Under the pieces are notes generated by a model. It searched no databases. It worked only from the letters and a program-made list of their open reading frames with translations, and was not told the DNA's origin. A stretch of 64,000 nt of DNA. It comes from Bacillota bacterium. GTDB lineage: Bacteria; Bacillota; Clostridia; Acetivibrionales; JAFADI01. Position 1 is the first letter of the stretch, and every line of letters starts with the position of its first letter. This document shows, piece after piece, positions 49,967 to 56,746 of this stretch. Made by a program: the position numbers and the translations under genes. The stretch lies in NCBI GenBank assembly GCA_023424965.1, contig JAFADI010000012.1:62001-126000 (forward strand), read 5' to 3'.

Positions 49967-52415
49967 TCCGGAGGAAATGAAAAGAAGCGGGTATGTGAGC
50001 TTTGAGAATATTCCTGTAAATCAATATGACAGGACTGTTGAGCAGGAAAAAACAAACTTTTCAACGGAAGATTTTCTCAGAATCTACAGGGGCATGACCA
50101 TCATCCGTGAATTCGAGATGATGATGCACCTGCTTAAAACCACAGGCGAATACCATGGAATCAGGTACAACCATACGGGGCCGGCCCATCTGTCCATCGG
50201 ACAGGAGGCCTCTGCCGTAGGGCAGGCCTATATACTGGATGAAAATGATTTTATTTTCGGTTCTCACAGGAGCCACGGAGAAATACTGGCAAAGGGACTG
50301 TCGGCCATTGAAAAGCTGGACGACATCAAGCTCCTGGGGATCATGGAGGACTTTTTTGACGGAGCCATATTGAAGGCGGTGGAGGGTAAACAGAAAAATC
50401 CCGATAGTGTGAAAGAACTTGCCGTCGATTTTCTCCTCTATGGAATCGCAGCGGAGATCTTTGCCCGGGAGCCAGGCTTTAATAAAGGGCTTGGAGGCTC
50501 CATGCACGCCTTCTTCACACCCTTTGGAATCTATCCCAACAACGCTTTGGTGGGCGGGTCGGCAGGTATCGCCGTGGGTGCCGCCTTATTTAAAAAGATC
50601 AACAGAAAGAAGGGCATGGTCATTGCCAATATCGGAGACGGAGCCATGGCCTGCGGACCTGTATGGGAAGCCCTTTGCTTTGCGGCGATGGACCAGTACA
50701 ATGTGCTCTGGGAGGATGAACAGAAAGGCGGACTGCCTTTTATTCTCAATATCTTCAACAACCAGTACGGCATGGGGGGACAGACCGCGGGAGAGACCAT
50801 GGGTTATGGAATGCCCGTCAGGATAGGTGCCGGTGTGAATCCCGCCCAGATGCATGCCGAAAGGGTGTATGGATATAATCCCCTGGCCGTCATTGACGCA
50901 ATGAAGAGAAAGAAAAAGCTCCTGGAGGAGAAGCGGGGTCCCATACTTCTGGATACGGTAACCTACAGGCTTACAGGTCATTCCACCTCCGACGCGGGTC
51001 CCTACAGGACTAAAGAAGAACTGGAAGCGTGGATGAAGAAGGATTCCCTGGAGGTATACAGGCAAGAGTTGATCAGTGCCGGGGTTGCAGCGGCGGAAGG
51101 TTTGGATTTCATCCTTGAAAGCACCCGGGAGCTCATTGTAAAAATCTGCAGGCTTTCCACCGACGACGGCATTTCTCCCCGGATGAGCCTTCTGAAAAAT
51201 CCCAATCAGATTGCAGATCTCATGTTTTCCAACGGGCGGGTGGAAAAGCTGGAGGACCGCCCCTGTGAAGTACTTATGCCAAAAGAGGAAAATCCCCGCC
51301 TGCAGCAGATCCGAAAAAAAATAAGGGCAGGAATCCAGGACGGCAAGCCCGTTCCGAAGAATAAGGCATACAATTTCAGGGATGGAGTATTTGAAGCCCT
51401 GCTGGACAAGTTCTATACCGATCCCACCTTGATTGCTTACGGGGAAGACAACCGGGACTGGGGCGGTGCCTATGGGGTCTACAGAGGGCTTACCGAAGCC
51501 CTGCCCTATCACAGGCTGTTCAACTCACCCATTGCGGAAGCAGCAATCATCGCATCTGCCGTAGGTTATGGAATGAGTGGGGGAAGGGTTGTGACGGAGA
51601 ACATGTATGCGGATTTCCTGGGACGATGCGGGGATGAAGTGTTCAACCAGCTGGCCAAATGGCAGTCCATGAGTGCGGGAATACTGAAAATGCCTGTGGT
51701 GGTGAGGGTCTCTGTAGGTTCAAAATACGGTGCCCAGCACTCCCAGGACTGGACCTCCCTGTGTGCTCACATACCGGGGCTCAAGGTTGTATTCCCCGCC
51801 ACCCCTTATGACGCAAAAGGGCTTATGAACAATGCGCTGATGGGTACCGACCCCGTAATCTTCTTTGAAAGCCAGAGGCTCTACGATGTGGGGGAAATGT
51901 TCCAGCCGGAGGGGGTTCCCGAGGGCTATTACGAGGTACCCCTGGGTGAACCGGAAGTAAAAAAGAAAGGAAAGGACATTACCATCCTTACGGTAGGAGC
52001 TACCCTGTACCGCGCACTGGATGCCGCCGGAATTCTTGAAGAGAGATACGGACTGTCGGCGGAAATTATTGATGCCAGGTCCATTGTGCCTTTCAACTAC
52101 GAAAAAGTGCTGGAGTCGGTGAAAAAAACGGGCAGGATCGTGCTTGCCAGCGATGCCTGCGAACGGGGCTCACATTTGAACTATATGGCACAGAGAATAA
52201 GCGAGATGGCCTTTGACCACCTGGATGCACCTCCGGTGGTCGTTGGTGCGAAGAATTGGATTACCCCCGCGTTTGAGCTGGAGGAGAGCTTCTTCCCCCA
52301 GGCAGAGTGGATCCTCGATGCAATCCATGAAAAGATTGTGCCTCTTCCAGGTCATGCAGCAAAAAACAATTTCACCGTGAAGGAACAGTACAGGACAAAC
52401 AGGCTGGGAGTATAG
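49944..52415 (+). CDS. Fused E1 alpha/beta thiamine-diphosphate dehydrogenase-type enzyme
   Basis: 823 residues; AAAGGAGACC precedes the ATG. The first half (about 35-430) is an E1 alpha subunit: MTIIREFEMMMHLLKTTGEY, GPAHLSIGQEASAVGQA, FGSHRSHGEILAKGL, and the thiamine motif beginning GDGAMACGPVWEAL and ending FNNQYGMGG. The second half (about 480-805) is an E1 beta subunit: LIAYGEDNRDWGGAYG, FNSPIAEAAIIASAVGYGMSGGR, VVRVSVGSKYGAQHSQDW. The loop of the thiamine motif is enlarged by about nine residues (VLWEDEQKGGLPF). There are no E2 or E3 genes beside it, so it may act as an orphan decarboxylase or ketolase on a sugar-derived 2-keto acid or ketose rather than in a classical complex. Confidence 0.88.
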   Translation: MPKIQFVDPEEMKRSGYVSFENIPVNQYDRTVEQEKTNFSTEDFLRIYRGMTIIREFEMMMHLLKTTGEYHGIRYNHTGPAHLSIGQEASAVGQAYILDENDFIFGSHRSHGEILAKGLSAIEKLDDIKLLGIMEDFFDGAILKAVEGKQKNPDSVKELAVDFLLYGIAAEIFAREPGFNKGLGGSMHAFFTPFGIYPNNALVGGSAGIAVGAALFKKINRKKGMVIANIGDGAMACGPVWEALCFAAMDQYNVLWEDEQKGGLPFILNIFNNQYGMGGQTAGETMGYGMPVRIGAGVNPAQMHAERVYGYNPLAVIDAMKRKKKLLEEKRGPILLDTVTYRLTGHSTSDAGPYRTKEELEAWMKKDSLEVYRQELISAGVAAAEGLDFILESTRELIVKICRLSTDDGISPRMSLLKNPNQIADLMFSNGRVEKLEDRPCEVLMPKEENPRLQQIRKKIRAGIQDGKPVPKNKAYNFRDGVFEALLDKFYTDPTLIAYGEDNRDWGGAYGVYRGLTEALPYHRLFNSPIAEAAIIASAVGYGMSGGRVVTENMYADFLGRCGDEVFNQLAKWQSMSAGILKMPVVVRVSVGSKYGAQHSQDWTSLCAHIPGLKVVFPATPYDAKGLMNNALMGTDPVIFFESQRLYDVGEMFQPEGVPEGYYEVPLGEPEVKKKGKDITILTVGATLYRALDAAGILEERYGLSAEIIDARSIVPFNYEKVLESVKKTGRIVLASDACERGSHLNYMAQRISEMAFDHLDAPPVVVGAKNWITPAFELEESFFPQAEWILDAIHEKIVPLPGHAAKNNFTVKEQYRTNRLGV

Positions 52416-52495
52416 GAAATGGAATTTTTTCAAGGGCTCAGGCGGATTCCAGAGACGAAAGCCTCACAAATCCGGCACCTCCAATAAGTTAACGT

Positions 52496-52509
52496 CATAA
52501 TATATTATG
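52496..52509 (+). promoter_or_regulatory. Palindrome upstream of the encapsulin gene
   Basis: CATAATATATTATG is a perfect 14-base palindrome 71 bases before the encapsulin start. A possible -10, TATAGT (52525-52530), follows; no clear -35. A sulfur- or cysteine-responsive repressor could bind here, but no regulator is encoded beside it. Confidence 0.4.
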
Positions 52510-52538
52510 TAAACATATTTACTCTATAGTGACGTTCA

Positions 52539-52563
52539 GCAGGAGGAAAGCATTTGCTCCTGC
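52539..52563 (+). promoter_or_regulatory. Leader stem-loop next to the encapsulin ribosome site
   Basis: GCAGGAG (52539-52545) pairs perfectly with CTCCTGC (52557-52563) around an 11-base loop, ending directly before GGAAATGGAG, the ribosome site for ATG 52580. It could tune translation or shield a decoy GGAGG. Confidence 0.5.
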
Positions 52564-52579
52564 GGAAATGGAGATAAAA

Positions 52580-53566
52580 ATGAATTTACCTGAGTATGCC
52601 AAATATCAAAACACTTTGAGTCCCAATGCCGCAAAAAACCTGTCCAATACCACAAAAACCGTTCCCATGATGGACGCGGTAACACCCCGGTGGCTTCTCA
52701 CGCTGCTGCCCTGGGTGACAGTTGAAGCCGGAACCTACAGGGTAAACAAAGCAAAGAAGATTCCGGGGCTTAACGCCGATAACCCTCATTACGGTGAAGA
52801 GCTTATAAGCATGGCTGCGGCGGAAGCGGACCGGCGGACTCTGCCCCAATCCTTCCCGGACTATGAAGAAAGTCCCAGGGAATACAACTTAAGCGTTTTG
52901 CAAACCATGTTGAAAATCGATACCCATGTGGCGGATATCTACAACTCTCCCATCAACCAGACGGAGGAGCAGCTGCGCCTGACCATTGAAGCCATGCGGG
53001 AGAGACAGGAGTGGGAAATTATAAACAACCGGGAGTTCGGCCTTATCCATCAGGTGGAGCCTTCCATGCGGCTGCAGTCCAGAACGGGTACACCCACGCC
53101 CGACGATATGGACGACCTGCTTGCCAGGGTATGGAAAAAGCCCGCATTCTTTCTGGCCCATCCCAGAGCGATTTCCGCCTTTGGCAGGGAATGTACCAGG
53201 AGAGGGGTTCCGCCTCCCACCGTTAACCTTTACGGCTCTCCCTTCCTTACCTGGCGGGGGGTGCCCCTCATTCCAAGCGATAAACTGCCCTTTGGAGGTG
53301 AAGAGAACCAGCAATCGAAGGAAGGCAGTACGAAAATTCTGCTGATGCGGGTAGGAGAAAAGGAACAGGGTGTCATAGGGCTGCACCAGCCGGGAATTCC
53401 GGATGAATACAGCATTCCCAGCCTGTCCGTCAAATTTGCGGGAATTGACGACAAGGGGGCGGCGGCCTATCTTTTGAGCCTGTATTTCTCAGCCGCAGTG
53501 CTGACCGATGACGCTGTGGGCATGCTGGAGAATATCGAGGTAGGTAGGTACCATGAATATGAATAA
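52580..53566 (+). CDS. Family 2A encapsulin shell protein (SrpI-like)
   Basis: 328 residues from ATG 52580 (GGAAATGGAG upstream). It closely resembles the SrpI-type Family 2A encapsulins with an HK97-like fold: ANLSNTTKTVP-type N-arm (LSNTTKTVPMMDAVTPRWLL), WVTVEAGTYRVNK, EEQLRLTIEAMRERQEWEIINNREFGL for the long spine helix, GTPTPDDMDDLLARVWKKPAF, AFGRECTRRGVPPPTVNLYG, WRGVPLIPSDKLPF and the C-terminal IEVGRYHEYE. There is no cyclic-nucleotide-binding insert, so it is type 2A rather than 2B. It forms an icosahedral protein shell in the cytosol. The cysteine desulfurase gene that overlaps its 3' end is the expected cargo. Confidence 0.95.
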   Translation: MNLPEYAKYQNTLSPNAAKNLSNTTKTVPMMDAVTPRWLLTLLPWVTVEAGTYRVNKAKKIPGLNADNPHYGEELISMAAAEADRRTLPQSFPDYEESPREYNLSVLQTMLKIDTHVADIYNSPINQTEEQLRLTIEAMRERQEWEIINNREFGLIHQVEPSMRLQSRTGTPTPDDMDDLLARVWKKPAFFLAHPRAISAFGRECTRRGVPPPTVNLYGSPFLTWRGVPLIPSDKLPFGGEENQQSKEGSTKILLMRVGEKEQGVIGLHQPGIPDEYSIPSLSVKFAGIDDKGAAAYLLSLYFSAAVLTDDAVGMLENIEVGRYHEYE

Positions 53567-54932
53567 TCCCTATTCCCATATTCCTTCCCTCCCCGGTTCT
53601 AGGGCCCCCGGAACATGTGGAAATGTGAAGCCTGCCCCTGCCAACCCGGGATATTACTTTCTTCCCGGTTTTTCCGAAGGCGGCACGGCAAAGGGGGCTC
53701 TCACCGGACCGGAAAGGCAAGGTCTTGACCTCCGCTCTATACGCAGGGACTTCCCCATCCTGGGCAAAACGATGAACGGAAAGCCTCTGATATGGCTTGA
53801 CAATGCTGCGACAACCCAAAAACCCCGGCAGGTGATGGAGGCGCTGTCGGAATTCTACAGCGAATGTAACTCCAATGTGCACCGTGGGGCCCATGACCTG
53901 GCCAGGCTTGCCACCGACGCCTATGAAGAGGGGAGGGAAAAGGCGCGCAGGTTTATCGGCGCCGGGTCCACCGAGGAAATTATCTTCGTAAGGGGTACTA
54001 CCGAAGCCATCAACCTGGTGGCGGAAAGCTTCGGGGAGATGAACATCCGGGAGGGAGATGAGGTCCTGCTGACCCTCATGGAACACCACTCCAATATTGT
54101 CCCCTGGCAAAAGCTCCGGCAGTCAAAGGGAGCGGTCATTAAATCCATTCCCATCAACGACCGTGGAGAAGTGATGCTTGAGGAATATGCCAGGCTTTTG
54201 TCTTCCCGCACGCGAATGGTTGCAATTACCCATGTATCCAATGTTCTGGGCACGGTAAACCCTGTGGGTGTAATGATTGAAATGGCCCACAGGTGCGGCG
54301 CCTGCGTGCTGGTGGACGGAGCCCAGGCAGTGCCCCATGTAGGGGTTGATGTGACGGAACTGGATGCGGATTTCTATGCCTTCTCAGGACATAAGGTATA
54401 CGGTCCTACGGGAATAGGCGTCTTGTACGGCAAAAAAGCACTGCTTGAAGCAATGCCTCCCTGGCAGAGGGGGGGAGGGATGATAAAAAGCGTCAGCTTT
54501 GAGGAAACCAGCTATGACGGCCTGCCTTACAAATTCGAGGCCGGTACGGGAAACATCGCGGACGCGGTGGGCCTGGGCGCAGCCATCGACTATGTGGGGA
54601 AAATAGGGATGGCAAATATCGAAAGGCATGAAAAAGAGCTGACGGCCTATGCCATGAAGTCACTTTGCAAGATTCCCGGACTCCACCTCATCGGTACGGC
54701 AGAAAACAAGACCAGCGTACTATCCTTTGTAATGGACGGCATTTCTCCCGACAACGTGGCCCAGTACCTCAACCGGGAGGGAATTGCGGTCCGGGCCGGG
54801 CATCACTGCGCCCAGCCGGCCCTGAACAGGTATGGCCTTACAACCTCCGTCCGTGCCTCCCTGGGCCTGTACAATACGGCAGAGGAGGTAGACAGCCTGG
54901 CAAAGGCTCTTTTTGAGCTGGCGGGGCATTGA
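53553..54932 (+). CDS. SufS-type cysteine desulfurase, encapsulin cargo
   Basis: 459 residues; ATG 53553 (or 53559) lies inside the end of the encapsulin gene, so the two are translationally coupled. Residues 1 to about 65 are a Pro/Gly/Ser-rich, apparently disordered extension (PGSRAPGTCGNVKPAPANP, YYFLPGFSEGG), as expected of the cargo-loading region that anchors desulfurase inside Family 2A shells. The enzyme domain follows: DFPILGKTMNGKPLIWLDNAATTQKP, pyridoxal-phosphate Lys in AFSGHKVYGPTGIGVLYG, and the sulfur-carrying Cys in RAGHHCAQPALNRYG. It releases sulfur from cysteine as persulfide. Core length agrees with SufS. No SufU or SufBCD genes are near, which argues for a storage role over Fe-S assembly. 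Confidence 0.94.
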   Translation: MNMNNPYSHIPSLPGSRAPGTCGNVKPAPANPGYYFLPGFSEGGTAKGALTGPERQGLDLRSIRRDFPILGKTMNGKPLIWLDNAATTQKPRQVMEALSEFYSECNSNVHRGAHDLARLATDAYEEGREKARRFIGAGSTEEIIFVRGTTEAINLVAESFGEMNIREGDEVLLTLMEHHSNIVPWQKLRQSKGAVIKSIPINDRGEVMLEEYARLLSSRTRMVAITHVSNVLGTVNPVGVMIEMAHRCGACVLVDGAQAVPHVGVDVTELDADFYAFSGHKVYGPTGIGVLYGKKALLEAMPPWQRGGGMIKSVSFEETSYDGLPYKFEAGTGNIADAVGLGAAIDYVGKIGMANIERHEKELTAYAMKSLCKIPGLHLIGTAENKTSVLSFVMDGISPDNVAQYLNREGIAVRAGHHCAQPALNRYGLTTSVRASLGLYNTAEEVDSLAKALFELAGH

Positions 54933-54947
54933 AAAGACGCTTAAAAG

Positions 54948-54971
54948 AGGGCTTTGCAGAAGCAAAGCCCT
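54948..54971. terminator. Bidirectional terminator between desulfurase and Tyr/Gly-rich gene
   Basis: AGGGCTTTGC (54948-54957) and GCAAAGCCCT (54962-54971) form a perfect 10-base stem with a 4-base loop. On the minus strand the stem is followed by CTTTT; on the plus strand by an A/T-rich run. Confidence 0.75.
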
Positions 54972-55003
54972 TAAAATTAATAGCAGAAGTCCTCGGATAG
55001 TAG

Positions 55004-55351
55004 CTAAAAGAAGAGGAAAGGAAATACTCCGAAAGGTGAAATACCAAAACCAAAGGGAAATCCGCCAAAGCCAAAAGGCCTTCTTCTGTCATCGGAACGG
55101 CCACCTTCATAGCCCGCCGGCAGCTGGTATCCCTCATAGGGGATTTGATAGCCGCCCTGAGGCATTGACTGGTATCCGCTAAAAGGCATCTGGTATGCTC
55201 CGTAAGGTATCTGATAAGCTCCGTAGGGCATCTGGTACCCATAATGTACCGGGTATCCGCAATCGTGCGGGCAGCGCATATAATAGGAAGCTATATAGTC
55301 ATTATACTGGTCTCCCGGATCCGAATAAAGTGCGAAATCATAATCCGACAT
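55004..55351 (-). CDS. Small Tyr/Gly/Pro repeat protein
   Basis: 115 residues from ATG 55351 (GGAGG eight bases upstream). After an acidic start (SDYDFALYSDPGDQYNDYIA) and two Cys (MRCPHDCGYP), residues about 37-80 hold at least six short imperfect repeats of the type GYQMPY/GAYQIPY/GYQLP. Then a charged break (GRSDDRRRP) and a Phe/Gly tail (FGFGGFPFGFG, ISPFGVFPF). No signal peptide or membrane helix. The composition resembles spore-coat or other self-assembling low-complexity proteins. It converges on the encapsulin operon, so it is not in the same transcript. Function not recognised. Confidence 0.75.
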   Translation of the reverse strand: MSDYDFALYSDPGDQYNDYIASYYMRCPHDCGYPVHYGYQMPYGAYQIPYGAYQMPFSGYQSMPQGGYQIPYEGYQLPAGYEGGRSDDRRRPFGFGGFPFGFGISPFGVFPFLFF

Positions 55352-55432
55352 TTTAAAACCTCCTGGTTCACTCAACTCTAATTCCATAGTATGTCGAAGC
55401 CCAACCATTGGTTACGAAAAGAAAAAATTATG

Positions 55433-56533
55433 TTAATCCCGGTGCAGGTCCTCTGTGAACTTTTCAAGCATAATTCCCTTCATCATCCGCATGATTTCCA
55501 GGCACGCGTTGTCAAAGCCACTCATGCTTTTTTCGGCAAAGGCTTTGCAGTAACCGCATTCTTCACACAGCTTGGTGCAGAAAGCGGGATCATTGACAAA
55601 GCTGTCGAAAAAGCCATCCAGCTTTTGATTGTCGATCTTGCAGCCCGCAACGGTAAGGGGCTTATCCGTTGAGAACAATTCCAGCAGGCTGATCAAATCT
55701 CCGTCGTAATGTTCATCAATATAATGGGTTACCGCTTTTGCCGGGTTTCCGGAGTATACGTTGGTCCTGCCCTGAAGCTTGAAATAATTTATTCCCCTCT
55801 CGGAATAGTAATGAAGGTCTTCGGGCCTGATCCAGTTCAGTTTCAAAAAGTTCTCCCCCCCTATGTGCATATAGTGGCACCGGGAGCTGAAATAGGCGTG
55901 TTCATCCCTGTTGGTATGGGAGTGGGAAAAACTGTTGTAATGAAACATTTTGAATGGACAGTCGTTTACGCAAAAGGAGTTGACGATGACCTCCAGATCC
56001 CCGCTGTAAGCCTTTCTTATATTCTCCAGGGTGTCGAACTGCCTGTATATGTCTTCATCAAGGACGAGCCGCTTTATTCCCAGTTCATCATAGAATTTTG
56101 CCTTTAAAGGGCTGTTTATCTGAGAGACGGTAGAGGCTTTGATCTTGAGCTTTGGCGCCGCATATTTTGCTATCTCCATCAAAGGGGGAAGGGAGATGGT
56201 TACCCAGCCTATTCCTATATCCTCAAGGGATTTGAGAAAATCCTCTATTTTTTTGCAGCCCTGCTTTGTCAGCTCTTCATTGGACATGCAGGTAGCATTG
56301 ATGACATAGTTGAAATCAATTCCCTTTTCGCTGCCGTACCTGACATAAGCCTCCAGCTTTTTCATATCGATGGACGGAAGGCTTGCGGGAGACCTGCAGG
56401 AGCCAAAAGTCGTATCCGGGGCCAACTGCCCGAAGGTTTCAATTATTTTGGAATCCTCGTATTTATTATTTATTTCGTCGTACGCATCGATGGTTTCATT
56501 TTTAAAATCTGCTGGCATACAAAAATATTTCAT
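55433..56533 (-). CDS. Peptidase U32-family protein
   Basis: 366 residues from ATG 56533 (GGGAGACC upstream). U32 family pattern: GSCRSPASLPSIDMKKLEAYVRYGSEKGIDFNYVINATCM, STVSQINSPLKAKFYDELGIKRLVLDEDI, NSFCVNDCPFKMFHYN and YFKLQGRTNV. The C-terminus carries a Cys cluster CTKLCEECGYCKAF. Several U32 proteins once called collagenases are now known to be Fe-S enzymes for tRNA/rRNA or quinone hydroxylation; the many conserved Cys (FCVNDCPF, CHYMHIG) agree with a metal cluster. The role here is unknown. It is divergent from the YesM-type kinase gene. Confidence 0.85.
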   Translation of the reverse strand: MKYFCMPADFKNETIDAYDEINNKYEDSKIIETFGQLAPDTTFGSCRSPASLPSIDMKKLEAYVRYGSEKGIDFNYVINATCMSNEELTKQGCKKIEDFLKSLEDIGIGWVTISLPPLMEIAKYAAPKLKIKASTVSQINSPLKAKFYDELGIKRLVLDEDIYRQFDTLENIRKAYSGDLEVIVNSFCVNDCPFKMFHYNSFSHSHTNRDEHAYFSSRCHYMHIGGENFLKLNWIRPEDLHYYSERGINYFKLQGRTNVYSGNPAKAVTHYIDEHYDGDLISLLELFSTDKPLTVAGCKIDNQKLDGFFDSFVNDPAFCTKLCEECGYCKAFAEKSMSGFDNACLEIMRMMKGIMLEKFTEDLHRD

Positions 56534-56659
56534 TGTCAGGTCTCCCATTCATTCAGAATATTCCGCTTTTACTTCATCACCGGATTATTACTATACTATG
56601 AGAGGCGCAGGGAATTTGACACCGACCGATACTTCCTGCTGCCGGCGGGAGTCAAATCG

Positions 56660-56688
56660 TTTACGGAACTTCAACTATTTGATATAAT
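56660..56688 (+). promoter_or_regulatory. Promoter of the second YesM/YesN-type pair
   Basis: TATAAT (56683-56688) with an extended TG two bases upstream, and a weak -35, TTTACG (56660-56665), 17 bases away. Confidence 0.5.
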
Positions 56689-56746
56689 CTCCTTATCGAC
56701 CGTTTAAAAACAAAATTTAATGAATCTGGTATTGAGGAGAACGCCG

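Noticed and set aside
52441..52476. GCGGATT...AATCCGGC as a terminator of the E1 gene
   Set aside because: The arms are short and imperfect, the loop is over 15 bases and no T run follows.
53430..54110. 226-residue minus-strand frame over the encapsulin/desulfurase junction
   Set aside because: It lies antisense to two strongly conserved genes and has no family similarity or ribosome site.
55110..55250. DNA repeats in the Tyr/Gly-rich gene as a possible CRISPR or tandem repeat locus
   Set aside because: The repeats are short, imperfect and in frame with the GYQxPY protein repeats; no spacer structure is present.
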